Below are positions 8,059-15,865 of a stretch of DNA of 64,000 nt, piece by piece (positions within the stretch are counted from its first letter, which is position 1; each line of letters starts with the position of its first letter). The stretch lies in assembly GCF_019455385.1 (NCBI RefSeq), contig NZ_JACOFR010000001.1, positions 558,001-622,000 on the forward strand. The letters run 5' to 3'. This DNA comes from Bradyrhizobium sp. BR 10289. GTDB taxonomy: Bacteria; Pseudomonadota; Alphaproteobacteria; Rhizobiales; Xanthobacteraceae. The translations under genes and the position numbers were made by a program. The notes under the pieces are model-generated. The model worked only from the letters and a program-made list of their open reading frames with translations. It searched no databases and had not been told where the DNA came from.

Positions 8059-8304
8059 TCAGCGCGTGATCCGTTCGGCCCCTTGAGTCATCCGCTTGTT
8101 CCGCGGTTGCGGCTGCGCGGGCTCGCTGGTCTCCTTGCAAGGGAGCCGCTGCCACGAGCCGTCCGCCGCCTGCTGATAGGCGCTGCAGGATGATGAGATG
8201 GCTTGGTCTTCGCCCTTCTGGGGCTGGGTGTCTCGAGCGACCGCCGGGGCCGCCATGGTGCCGATCGTGAGAGCACCGGCGAAGATGAAATGGAAAATTC
8301 GCAT
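8059..8304 (-). CDS. Small secreted hypothetical protein
   Basis: 81 aa. An N-terminal signal peptide (MRIFHFIFAGALTIGTMAAP, cleavage near AVA-RD) is followed by a polar mature part with two cysteines (SSSCSAYQQ and RLPCKE) that could form one disulfide. GGAG precedes the ATG. Function unknown. Bases 7984-8058 before it hold nothing recognised. Confidence 0.65.
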   Translation of the reverse strand: MRIFHFIFAGALTIGTMAAPAVARDTQPQKGEDQAISSSCSAYQQAADGSWQRLPCKETSEPAQPQPRNKRMTQGAERITR

Positions 8305-8406
8305 GGGGTTCTCCAGATGAAGAAGCGCGCATGCTGGTCAGGAATGTGACAATTTTTTGCCGCGGCGAGGATTCGCCGCGGTGTGCTTAACGATGCGTCC
8401 GGACGC

Positions 8407-8799
8407 CTAGCCGCCCTTGCTGCGGATCAGGCCGGCGGTCTTCTGCTTCTCGCACCAATTGCTCATGCCGAGCCGGCGCTGGTCGAGATCGGTCGTCTGG
8501 GTGGCGACCGCGACCTCCGCCATGATGTCGTCTGACTGCTTCTCGCCCATCTTGCCGCCGGTGTGCATCCAGGCGATCGCCTTGCGCACCTGCTCGGTGG
8601 TGCCGTCGGGCAGCTGCATCTGCTGCGCCCTCTGCACCAGATCCTGGTAGACGACATCGGTGCCCGGGCATTCGACCTTGGCGGCAAAGGCCTGCAGCAC
8701 CATCGTGACATAGGTCGAGCGGGTATGGTCGTCATCGGCCGCCTGGGCAGCCGGAGCTGCGATCAGCAACAGACCTGCGATCAGAAGACGGGTGCGCAT
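8407..8799 (-). CDS. Secreted hypothetical protein
   Basis: 130 aa. Signal peptide MRTRLLIAGLLLIAAPAAQA, cleaved before ADDDH. The mature part has two cysteines (KVECPGTD and SNWCEKQK) and predicted helices, no known domain. AGGAGG lies upstream of the ATG. It is codirectional with the smaller secreted protein at 8059-8304, separated by 102 bases, so they may or may not share a transcript. Confidence 0.7.
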   Translation of the reverse strand: MRTRLLIAGLLLIAAPAAQAADDDHTRSTYVTMVLQAFAAKVECPGTDVVYQDLVQRAQQMQLPDGTTEQVRKAIAWMHTGGKMGEKQSDDIMAEVAVATQTTDLDQRRLGMSNWCEKQKTAGLIRSKGG

Positions 8800-8946
8800 T
8801 CCTGGGTATCCTCCTGGACTTTTTTTGCACGGCTATTTTTCGCAAGGCTAGCGCCCGGCGCGCCGCTCCGCAATGGCCGCCGGGGCGCAATTGTCGCTGC
8901 CTGTTGCGGTGCGCTAGATTGGCCGCTTCCTGACCCGGAGCGCGAT

Positions 8947-9732
8947 ATGAGCCTGTTCAGCACGCCGTTCGATCCCGCATCCGACACCGCGCTCGTCACC
9001 GGCGCCGGCAACGGCATCGGCCGCGCCATCGCGCAAGCCTTGGTCGGCGAGGGCGTCCGGACGGTGTTCGCCGATATCAGTGCGGAACGGGTGAGTGCGG
9101 CGATCGCCGCGAGCAGCAGGCCCGAACTGGCGGTGCCCTGGGTCGGCGATCTCGCGAAGCTGGAGGCTTGCGACGCGCTGCTCGCCGCCGCTCACGATGT
9201 GCTCGGCGATGTCTCGCATTTCGTCCACAGCGCCTCACCGCCGCGGCGGGAGGCCGATCATGCGCTCGCAGTCGATCGCACGACTTGGCAGGAGATGCAT
9301 GCCGTCAATCTCGACGCCGGCTTTCATCTGGCGCGCGAGCTCGCAAAGCGGCTGATCGCTTCGAGGCGGCCCGGCTCGTTCCTGTTCCTGACGTCGCTGC
9401 ATGCGGGCACGCCGCGCAACCTGCCGCATTATTCGACCGCGAAGGCGGCAATGGCGATGTTGGTGAAAGAGCTCGCCAAGACGTTCGGCAGGCACAACAT
9501 CCGCGTCAACGCACTGGTGCCTGGAGCGGTCGCCGCTGGCGGCTTCGTTGCGGATGCTTCGCTGGCAAGGCACATACCGCTCGGGCGCCTCGGTGCGGCA
9601 AACGATCTTGCACCGATGGCGCTCACGGTGCTCTCGAACAAGCTCTCGGCTTACGTTACCGGCGCAGCCTTCGTCGTCGACGGCGGATTGTCGCTGACGA
9701 ACTGGTTCGAGCCGCCGGTGCTGGAAGAGTAG
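8947..9732 (+). CDS. SDR family oxidoreductase
   Basis: 261 aa. Cofactor motif TGAGNGIGRA at about residues 20-29, an NxxG-equivalent region replaced by HSASPP, catalytic Ser in FLTSLHAG, YSTAKAA giving the YxxxK pair, and the C-terminal GAAFVVDGGL of classical short-chain dehydrogenases. CCCGGAGCGCGAT precedes the ATG at 8947. It would reduce or oxidise a carbonyl/alcohol with NAD(P); substrate not readable. Convergent with the DUF6894 gene, one base apart. Confidence 0.9.
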   Translation: MSLFSTPFDPASDTALVTGAGNGIGRAIAQALVGEGVRTVFADISAERVSAAIAASSRPELAVPWVGDLAKLEACDALLAAAHDVLGDVSHFVHSASPPRREADHALAVDRTTWQEMHAVNLDAGFHLARELAKRLIASRRPGSFLFLTSLHAGTPRNLPHYSTAKAAMAMLVKELAKTFGRHNIRVNALVPGAVAAGGFVADASLARHIPLGRLGAANDLAPMALTVLSNKLSAYVTGAAFVVDGGLSLTNWFEPPVLEE

Positions 9733-9733
9733 C

Positions 9734-9964
9734 TCAGCGCTGCCAGGCCGGCACGGGATCGAGCGGCGTGCGATAGACCTCGTTGTGATCGCGGTCGGTG
9801 ACGCGCACCGCGCAGCCCTTCTGCTGCAGCTCCGGCTTCACCTGCGACAGCTCGGTCGCCAGTTGAACGGCGCGATCGGAGGCAACCTCGATGTCCTCGA
9901 GGATGATTCCACCCTGGTTCTTGAACTCTTCACCAACCACGAGATCGAAAGAGTAGTAAGGCAT
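9734..9964 (-). CDS. DUF6894-like small protein
   Basis: 76 aa. The start MPYYSFDLVVGEEFKNQGG and the later ASDRAVQLATELSQVKPEL match the small DUF6894 proteins that are abundant in Bradyrhizobium and Methylobacterium, usually reading MPRYFFH...G. Function unknown. It ends one base from the SDR stop. Confidence 0.7.
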   Translation of the reverse strand: MPYYSFDLVVGEEFKNQGGIILEDIEVASDRAVQLATELSQVKPELQQKGCAVRVTDRDHNEVYRTPLDPVPAWQR

Positions 9965-10138
9965 CCGAATTCCCCGATGTGACGACCCAAATCCTGAAGA
10001 GGAGTCTTCAAGAGAAGCCTTCGACGGAAGTCTTCAACACATGCCCTGATGGTATCACTGAGTCTCTGATTTTCGAATGAACGGGCCGCACAATCTCTGT
10101 GCCCATGGCGCAGAAATGATGTGCAACATCCATGCGCA

Positions 10139-10153
10139 TTAAGATTTTATTAA
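10139..10153. promoter_or_regulatory. CtrA-like site before candidate small RNA
   Basis: TTAA-GATTTTA-TTAA is an exact TTAA-N7-TTAA match. If it covers a -35 region, transcription to the right would begin near 10180, exactly where a run of hairpins starts. It is AT-rich, so chance is possible. Confidence 0.4.
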
Positions 10154-10179
10154 ACATGTCGGCGCGATCATAAGGCATG

Positions 10180-10262
10180 GAATTGCAGCAGAACCGGGCT
10201 CCGGGAACCGGCAGCTGCAAGAGAAGGCCGGCGGCATAAATCCCGACGGCCTTTTCTCTTGA
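10180..10262 (+). ncRNA. Candidate small RNA ending in an intrinsic terminator
   Basis: Between the DUF6894 gene and the convergent membrane-protein gene lie two consecutive hairpins. The first pairs TTGCAGC (10183-10189) with GCTGCAA (10214-10220) and holds an inner CCGG/CCGG pair. The second pairs AAGAGAAGGCCG (10219-10230) with CGGCCTTTTCTCTT (10247-10260) with a two-base bulge, ending in a T-rich run. The terminator is roughly symmetrical and could also stop the leftward gene that ends at 10367. A 20-codon frame (ATG 10177 to TAA 10239) spans it, so a leader or micropeptide is an alternative. Bases 9965-10138 hold nothing else recognised. Confidence 0.4.
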
Positions 10263-10366
10263 TGGACATCGATTGAAACATCGCGCTCCGTAGTCGCCCG
10301 GACTCAACGCATCACATCGAGTCGGTCAACGTTCGCAACGCGCGTGTCATTGCGTGAGACCGGGCT

Positions 10367-11377
10367 CTAGTGCACCGGCATCGGCGGACGCACGACAGGT
10401 CCCTCATCATCTGCAACGGCCTGTGTCGTCGTGACAGGTGCAACCGGCGGCGGAGCTGCGGCCTGCGAAGGCGGCGGCGGAGGTGCGAGCTGCGTCGGCG
10501 GATAGGCCGGCATGTAGGTCTGCGACACCGCGGGCTTCGGCTTGCGCACCGGTGGAGCCGGGGGCCGCGGCGGCAGTGCGGACACGCGCGCACGCGGGTC
10601 GACCGGTGGCTTCGCTTCGACGACCGGCTTCGGCGCAGGCGGCTTCGCCATCTCACGCGCCATCTGCTCTTGTCCGGCCTTCAATTCGGCGATGCTCGCC
10701 CTGAGCGTTTCGATCTGCAGCGCCATCGCCGCGATATCGCGCGTCATCGACTGCACCGATTGCGTTGCATCGGACGGCGTTGTTGCGGGCGCAGCAGCGG
10801 CCTGAGCGACAGGCGGCGTTGCCGGCTGATCGGCCGTCTGGCCGGCTGCGGCCTCGACCGCGGGTGGGGCGGCCTGCGCGGCGGCGACCGGCGCTGTCTG
10901 CGACGTCGACGGCAGCAGCGAGGCCACGACCGGCGTCCATTCGGCGAGCAGCTGTCTTGCGGTGTCGCCGTGTTTTTCCCAGGCGATGGTTGCGGCTGCG
11001 CTGCCGCCCGCAAACAGGAACGTGACGAACGCGCCGCGCAGCCATTTGCCGGCCGAGGATCGTTTTGGCCGGCTCAGGCCATCATTCGCCGTCACGCGCA
11101 CCGCTGTGTCGATCGGCGGCGCGGCTGCCGCTACGGGCTTCTCGTCGACGACGTTGACGGTGGGCTGCGCGCGCGCCGGCTCCGGCGTGAACTTCAGATC
11201 GATCCTGGGTTCGGGACGGGGCGCGATCTCGGGCGCCAGCGCCGGTGCAGCGCTGACGGGGCGTGAGGCCAGCACGATCTCGGGTGAGATCTGAACCGCG
11301 TCGTGCGGGTCGTTGTCCTTGACCGTGTCCTTCACGATCTCATCGACGATTTGCCTGGAGTTCAGCGTGGCGAGCAT
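10367..11377 (-). CDS. Single-pass membrane protein, proline/alanine rich
   Basis: 336 aa from ATG 11377 (AAAGGAGCTGCG upstream); the longer open frame lacks a ribosome site. A cytoplasmic N-terminus of about 125 residues is followed by one membrane segment (GAFVTFLFAGGSAAATIAW), then an Ala/Pro-rich stretch, a coiled-coil-like segment DIAAMALQIETLRASIAELK and a long Pro-rich tail. No enzyme motif. I recall similar proteins as Bradyrhizobium hypotheticals. Layout (TM, spacer, coiled coil) suggests an envelope-spanning structural role, by inference only. Confidence 0.7.
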   Translation of the reverse strand: MLATLNSRQIVDEIVKDTVKDNDPHDAVQISPEIVLASRPVSAAPALAPEIAPRPEPRIDLKFTPEPARAQPTVNVVDEKPVAAAAPPIDTAVRVTANDGLSRPKRSSAGKWLRGAFVTFLFAGGSAAATIAWEKHGDTARQLLAEWTPVVASLLPSTSQTAPVAAAQAAPPAVEAAAGQTADQPATPPVAQAAAAPATTPSDATQSVQSMTRDIAAMALQIETLRASIAELKAGQEQMAREMAKPPAPKPVVEAKPPVDPRARVSALPPRPPAPPVRKPKPAVSQTYMPAYPPTQLAPPPPPSQAAAPPPVAPVTTTQAVADDEGPVVRPPMPVH

Positions 11378-11650
11378 CGCAGCTCCTTTGAAGCTCTGTT
11401 CGTCCGCATTGGCGCGAGCCGATCTGTTGAGGTGGGGCTGTCGCGAGCCCGATGACGCACGAGTCCAGCCGGGTTTGACCAAAGCAAGGCGAGGCCATGG
11501 AGATGCTGCGACGCTCTTCCGCCGTTTGTGGTGATGGAACCTTGCCGGCCAAACACGCGCAAGTGTTCGGGACCCGCCTTGTTTTCAGCACGATTTTGGC
11601 AGTATCTGGCCCCGCTGGGGGCGCTGCTATCCGCGATCGGGGGGCCGGCG

Positions 11651-12304
11651 GTGCCAAAATCTCTACTCGTTTTGTTCGTCGCAGCCTTGCTGCCGCTGGG
11701 CGGCTGCATGCAGACGACGCTTTCGCCATCGACGGATGCGAGCATGACGCCGCGCGACCGTCAGTTGCTCGCGCACACGCCTTACGCCCAAGCCAACGTG
11801 CCCGAGCAGTATCTCCGTCACATCGTCGATTATCCGCGCAAGGAGCAGCCGGGCACGATCCTGGTCGATACCGATGCGCGCTATCTCTATTTCGTGCTGC
11901 CGGAGGGCAAGGCGATCCGTTACGGCGTCGCGGTCGGCGAGGAGGCCATGGCGTTCTCTGGCGTCGCACGCGTCGGCCGCCTCGCGGAATGGCCGGACTG
12001 GGTGCCGACGGCGGAGATCCAGGCGCGGCTCGGACCCTATCCGGCGCGCGTTCCGGGCGGCCCCGCCAATCCGCTGGGTGCGCGCGGCATCTACCTCTAT
12101 ACCGGCAACAAGGACACGCTCTACCGCATCCACGGCACCAACCAGCCCGAATATATCGGGCAGGCGATCTCGTCGGGCTGCATCCGGATGCGCAACGAGG
12201 ACGTGATCGACCTCTACGACCGCGTAAAGCTCAATTCGACCGTGGTCGTGCTGCCGCCCGGACAGAGCGCGCAGGTCGAGGCGGGGCGAAGCTGGCGCGG
12301 CTAG
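11651..12304 (+). CDS. L,D-transpeptidase lipoprotein (YkuD/ErfK family)
   Basis: 217 aa from GTG 11651, chosen because it gives a clean lipoprotein signal with lipobox LGGC (Cys19). An upstream ATG at 11528 would add an Arg-poor 41-residue tail of no clear use. The YkuD domain spans about 65-200, with catalytic HGTNQPEYIG (His161) and SSGCIRM (Cys177). Such enzymes make 3-3 peptidoglycan cross-links or attach proteins to peptidoglycan in the periplasm. Confidence 0.88.
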   Translation: MPKSLLVLFVAALLPLGGCMQTTLSPSTDASMTPRDRQLLAHTPYAQANVPEQYLRHIVDYPRKEQPGTILVDTDARYLYFVLPEGKAIRYGVAVGEEAMAFSGVARVGRLAEWPDWVPTAEIQARLGPYPARVPGGPANPLGARGIYLYTGNKDTLYRIHGTNQPEYIGQAISSGCIRMRNEDVIDLYDRVKLNSTVVVLPPGQSAQVEAGRSWRG

Positions 12305-12340
12305 TCGCGCTCACTCAGGCGTGAATGCGTGCCGGACCGG

Positions 12341-12377
12341 CGATCCCCGAAGGGTGAAGTGCTTCACAGGGGATTCG
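12341..12377. repeat. Nested inverted repeat
   Basis: A perfect GTGAAG-TG-CTTCAC palindrome (12354-12367) lies inside outer arms GATCCCC/GGGGATT. It sits between the transpeptidase stop and the 66-aa membrane protein, so it could be a transcription stop or an operator; no T-run follows. Confidence 0.45.
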
Positions 12378-12423
12378 CCCGTTCTGCGCTATGCCTCGAT
12401 GGCCGGTTGCCATCGGAGGCATC

Positions 12424-12624
12424 ATGCAAAAATTCATTTATCCATTGAATGAGAACGACCGCCGGATTGTGCGCAAATGGCGGCTCGCCACGTTCGGCTT
12501 CTACGGTTCAATCCTGGCCGGAATGGCGCTTTATGTCGCGCTGCATTGGAATGCGGAGGTGAATTACGCCTCGGTCGATTCCAGCGCGCGCGAGAAGGTT
12601 ATCGTCAGCACGACGAAACACTGA
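12424..12624 (+). CDS. Small membrane protein
   Basis: 66 aa from ATG 12424 with GGAGG 5 bases upstream. One membrane segment (FGFYGSILAGMALYVALHW, about residues 24-42), basic N-terminus KKWRLAT-like (RRIVRKWRLAT), so probably N-in. No known domain. Confidence 0.65.
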   Translation: MQKFIYPLNENDRRIVRKWRLATFGFYGSILAGMALYVALHWNAEVNYASVDSSAREKVIVSTTKH

Positions 12625-12644
12625 CGTGGCGGCGTCGCTCGTCC

Positions 12645-13091
12645 TTACTCCTCGGGCCGGGCGACTCGCCATTGCAGCGTCGTGGCATTGCCGTTGGCAT
12701 CGCCGGGCGCCTTGTCGGCGGGCGAGGTGTAGAGCGGGCGGTAGCGATAGGCCCACATCTTGCTGCCGTCGTTGCGGCTGATCACGGTGAAGTCGCCGAC
12801 CGCGCGGGCTTCGGCCGTGGCGGCGAGCGGTACCCAACTCTCGGTGCACTTGCCGTTGCAGTTCGACGTCTTGCCGGTGGTGTCGCGCTCGTAGGTGTAG
12901 AGCGTCATGCCTTTGAGATCGACGAGCTTGGGACCCTGCTTGGTCAGGATCACCTTTGCCGGTGCGGCCTGAGCCTCGACCTTCGGCGCAGCAGGTTCAC
13001 CCCCGCCATGGCCGCCGCCGCCGTGACCGTTCGCGAGCGCGGGGACGGTCGAGAGCGCGATGACCGCGGCCGCGATGTGGAACCTGAACAT
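12645..13091 (-). CDS. Secreted protein with lipoprotein_15-type repeats (COG4315-like)
   Basis: 148 aa from ATG 13091, with GGGAGA 6 bases upstream. Signal peptide MFRFHIAAAVIALSTVPALA. The mature part has a Gly/His-rich linker (HGGGGHGGG), then GMTLYTYERDTTGKTSNCNG-type and WAYRYRPLYT repeats, which match the periplasmic family of PF03640 (often COG4315). Two cysteines flank the first repeat. Function of the family is not established. A CtrA-like site lies 24 bases upstream of the start. Confidence 0.8.
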   Translation of the reverse strand: MFRFHIAAAVIALSTVPALANGHGGGGHGGGEPAAPKVEAQAAPAKVILTKQGPKLVDLKGMTLYTYERDTTGKTSNCNGKCTESWVPLAATAEARAVGDFTVISRNDGSKMWAYRYRPLYTSPADKAPGDANGNATTLQWRVARPEE

Positions 13092-13114
13092 TCTGATCTC
13101 CCGAACCGGCAAAG

Positions 13115-13129
13115 TTAATCGCGCGTTAA
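13115..13129. promoter_or_regulatory. CtrA-like binding site
   Basis: TTAA-TCGCGCG-TTAA matches TTAA-N7-TTAA exactly, 24 bases upstream of the start at 13091. If it covered a -35 box, transcription would start at about the ATG, so a leaderless message or repression is implied. The spacing makes activation less certain than at minC. Confidence 0.45.
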
Positions 13130-13234
13130 GCGCACAATGCGGCCGACCCTAGCAGCGGAAGGTTAGTTCAAGGTTTCGCGGCACTGCGACAATAGGGCAG
13201 CAAAACTACGGGGCCGGGCGGCTTGAGGCGTTGC

Positions 13235-13693
13235 TTAAGCCTCGCGCAAGGGCGCCCGGCTGAGCTCGTTGCCGGCGGCGATGGCCTTGCGGAGCAGCCG
13301 CATCAGCTCGTCGCCTTCCTTCGCGCTGAGGCCGCGCAGCATGATGCGCTGCGCCGATTCCACCGCGGGCGTGATCTTGCGCAGCGTGCGCTTGCCTTCG
13401 TCGGTGACCTCGAGCTCTCGCGCACGACGATCGCGGCTCGAGGCGCGGCGCTCGATCAGACCCTTCTGTGCAAGGCGATCGATCACGCCGGTGATGGTGG
13501 TGCGGTCGTAGGCGATCAGGCCGGCGAGCGTCACTTGGTCGAGCCCCGGATTGGCCTTGATGGTCGCAAGGGCCGCGTATTGCACCGGCGTGAGGTCATA
13601 GCCGGCCTCGCCAACCTCGGCGAGGAACACCGCGACCGCGATCTGCTGGAACCGGCGCGCCAGATGTCCGGGCATGTCGTTGTTATCTTTCAC
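13235..13693 (-). CDS. MarR family transcriptional regulator (MobR-like)
   Basis: 152 aa from GTG 13693, chosen because AAGGAG lies 6 bases upstream; ATG 13675 is an alternative. Winged helix: LTPVQYAALATIKANPGLDQ, LAGLIAYDRTTITGVIDRLA and the wing RASSRDRRARELEVT. It is divergent from the FAD hydroxylase. A MarR regulator (MobR) controls the 3-hydroxybenzoate 4-hydroxylase gene mobA in Comamonas, so this is likely the aromatic-acid-released repressor of that gene and itself. Confidence 0.88.
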   Translation of the reverse strand: MKDNNDMPGHLARRFQQIAVAVFLAEVGEAGYDLTPVQYAALATIKANPGLDQVTLAGLIAYDRTTITGVIDRLAQKGLIERRASSRDRRARELEVTDEGKRTLRKITPAVESAQRIMLRGLSAKEGDELMRLLRKAIAAGNELSRAPLREA

Positions 13694-13735
13694 CGGATTC
13701 TCCTTAGCGGGCGCCGTCCGTGCCGATCGTTGACA

Positions 13736-13758
13736 AGTATACTGATAGTCAGCATACT
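13736..13758. promoter_or_regulatory. Hydroxylase promoter with overlapping MarR operator
   Basis: A 23-base imperfect palindrome (18 of 23 positions symmetrical, ends AGTAT and ATACT) fills the gap between a consensus -35 TTGACA (13730-13735) and a -10 CATACT (13753-13758; spacer 17). Predicted start of transcription is near 13765, ahead of the hydroxylase ATG at 13799. A repressor here would block RNA polymerase directly. Confidence 0.65.
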
Positions 13759-13798
13759 GAGCAACATCAAAACAGAACGTTTGCCGGGAGAGGTGCTC

Positions 13799-15721
13799 AT
13801 GCAATTCCATCTCAATGGATTTCAGCCTGGTGATCCCGAGATCGCCGATCCCGCCGAGCGCATTCCTGCCCCGGGCGCCGTGGGCGCCGTGCCCGACAAG
13901 GTCGATGTCCTCATCGTCGGCTGCGGTCCTGCGGGCCTCACGCTCGCCGCGCAGCTCGCGCAATTTGCTGACATCAAGACCTGCATCGTCGAGCAAAAAC
14001 CGGGGCGGCTGCTGGTCGGGCAGGCCGACGGCATTGCCTGCCGCACGATGGAGATGTTCCACGCCTACGGTTTCAGCGAGCGCGTGCTGAAGGAAGCCTA
14101 TTGGGTCAACGAGACCACGTTCTGGAAGCCGGACGACCGGAAGCCTGAGACTATCGTCCGCAGCGGGCGGGTGCAGGACGTCGAGGACGGCCTCTCCGAG
14201 TTTCCGCACGTCATCCTCAATCAGGCGCGCATCCATGACGGCTTTCTCGACGTCATGCGGAAGGCACCGGCCAAGCTCGCGCCCTATTACAGCCGGCGTT
14301 TGCTCGACCTTGCGGTCGATCCGGCCGCAGGTCCCGACGATCATGCGGTGACGGTCCGCATCGAACGTGTCGATGCCGGCAACGAGGGCAAGGTCGAGAC
14401 GATCAGGGCACGTTATGTCGTCGGCTGCGACGGCGCGCGCAGCACGGTGCGCAAGTCGATCGGCCGCGAGCTGCATGGCGATTCCGCCAACCACGCCTGG
14501 GGCGTGATGGACGTGCTGGCGGTGACCGATTTTCCGGACATCCGCTTCAAGAGCCTGATCCAGTCGGCGAAGGATGGCAGCCTGTTGATCATTCCGCGCG
14601 AAGGCGGCTACATGGTCCGCATCTATGTCGAGCTGGCCAAGCTCGACGTCGGCGAGCGCGTCGCCAACCGCAACATCACCGCTGAGGACGTGATCGCGAA
14701 AGCGCAGCGGATCCTGAAGCCGAACACGCTTGAGGTGAAAGAGATCGCATGGTGGTCGGTCTACGAGATCGGCCAGCGCCTGACCGACAAGTTCGACGAC
14801 GTGCCGGAGGTCGAGATCGATACGCGCCTGCCGCGCGTCTTCATCGCGGGCGATGCCTGCCACACCCACAGCCCGAAGGCGGGGCAGGGCATGAACGTCT
14901 CGATGCAGGACGCATTCAATCTCGGCTGGAAGCTCGCCGCCGTGCTGCGCAAGCAATGCGCGCCAAGCCTGCTGCATTCCTATTCGGCCGAGCGACAGGC
15001 CGTGGCGAAGGAGCTGATCGACTTCGACCGCGAGTGGGCGGGCATTCTTGCGTCCGCCGCCAAGACGGGTGGCGCCGATGCCGCCAGGACGCAGGACTAT
15101 TTCGTCCGGCATGGCCGCTACACCGCCGGCACGGCGACGCATTACCGTCCGTCGGTTCTCACCGGCACGGCATCGCATCAGCATCTCGCGCAAGGTCTCG
15201 TCATCGGCAAGCGCTTCCATTCCGCGCCGGTGATCCGGCTTGGGGATGCCAAGCCGGTTCATCTCGGCCACGCGGCCCAGGCCGACGGCCGCTTTCGCCT
15301 CTACGCATTTTCACCGGCCGAGAATCCCGCGGCATCTGGCTCGGCCATTCGTGCCCTCTGCAATTTCCTCGTCGAAGCCAGGGAATCGCCGGTGCGGCGC
15401 TATACGCCCGCCGGCGCCGACATCGACAGCGTGATCGATCTGCGCGCGGTGTTTCAGCAGGACCATCGCGAGCTCGCCATCGAGGCGATGCCGCCTCTGC
15501 TGCTCCCGCGCAAAGGCCGCTACGGTCTGCTCGATTACGAAAAGATGTTCTGCCCGGACCTCAAGAGCGGTTACGACGTCTTCACGATGCGCGGCATCGG
15601 TCGCAAGGCCGGCTGCATGGTCGTGGTGCGGCCGGATCAGTACGTTGCTTCCGTGTTGCCGCTCGATGATTTTGCTGCGCTTGCGTCATACTTCGATGCG
15701 TTCATGTTGCCGGCGAACTGA
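13799..15721 (+). CDS. mobA: FAD-dependent aromatic hydroxylase, probably 3-hydroxybenzoate 4-monooxygenase
   Basis: 640 aa from ATG 13799 (GGGAGAGG upstream), close to the 639 aa I recall for Comamonas MobA. FAD site VGCGPAGLTLA (41-50), the DG motif YVVGCDGARSTVR, and the FAD-ribityl GD motif VFIAGDACHTHSPKAGQGMN are all intact. The C-terminal thioredoxin-like domain (about 460-640) is that of phenol 2-monooxygenase/MobA proteins. It would add a hydroxyl to a phenolic acid using NAD(P)H and O2, yielding a protocatechuate-type product. Ring-cleavage genes are not adjacent. Phenol hydroxylase is the alternative; the divergent MarR gene favours MobA. Confidence 0.78.
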   Translation: MQFHLNGFQPGDPEIADPAERIPAPGAVGAVPDKVDVLIVGCGPAGLTLAAQLAQFADIKTCIVEQKPGRLLVGQADGIACRTMEMFHAYGFSERVLKEAYWVNETTFWKPDDRKPETIVRSGRVQDVEDGLSEFPHVILNQARIHDGFLDVMRKAPAKLAPYYSRRLLDLAVDPAAGPDDHAVTVRIERVDAGNEGKVETIRARYVVGCDGARSTVRKSIGRELHGDSANHAWGVMDVLAVTDFPDIRFKSLIQSAKDGSLLIIPREGGYMVRIYVELAKLDVGERVANRNITAEDVIAKAQRILKPNTLEVKEIAWWSVYEIGQRLTDKFDDVPEVEIDTRLPRVFIAGDACHTHSPKAGQGMNVSMQDAFNLGWKLAAVLRKQCAPSLLHSYSAERQAVAKELIDFDREWAGILASAAKTGGADAARTQDYFVRHGRYTAGTATHYRPSVLTGTASHQHLAQGLVIGKRFHSAPVIRLGDAKPVHLGHAAQADGRFRLYAFSPAENPAASGSAIRALCNFLVEARESPVRRYTPAGADIDSVIDLRAVFQQDHRELAIEAMPPLLLPRKGRYGLLDYEKMFCPDLKSGYDVFTMRGIGRKAGCMVVVRPDQYVASVLPLDDFAALASYFDAFMLPAN

Positions 15722-15865
15722 CGGTCCAGCGCGTCGCGTCGATGAATGGCGAATGAATATCGAACCGCGTTCGGCAGGCATCTCGATCTTTTGACGGATG
15801 CGCTGGCCGCGCGCGGAACGCTCATATGCCTCGTGCGTTCCGACTCGCAAGAGGAGGACTTCGCC

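Noticed and set aside
10008..10307. 99-codon leftward frame
   Set aside because: No ribosome site or family; it runs through the terminator and the CtrA-like site.
13235..15271. Single leftward 678-codon gene
   Set aside because: Everything above 13693 is antisense to the hydroxylase; only the MarR part is real.
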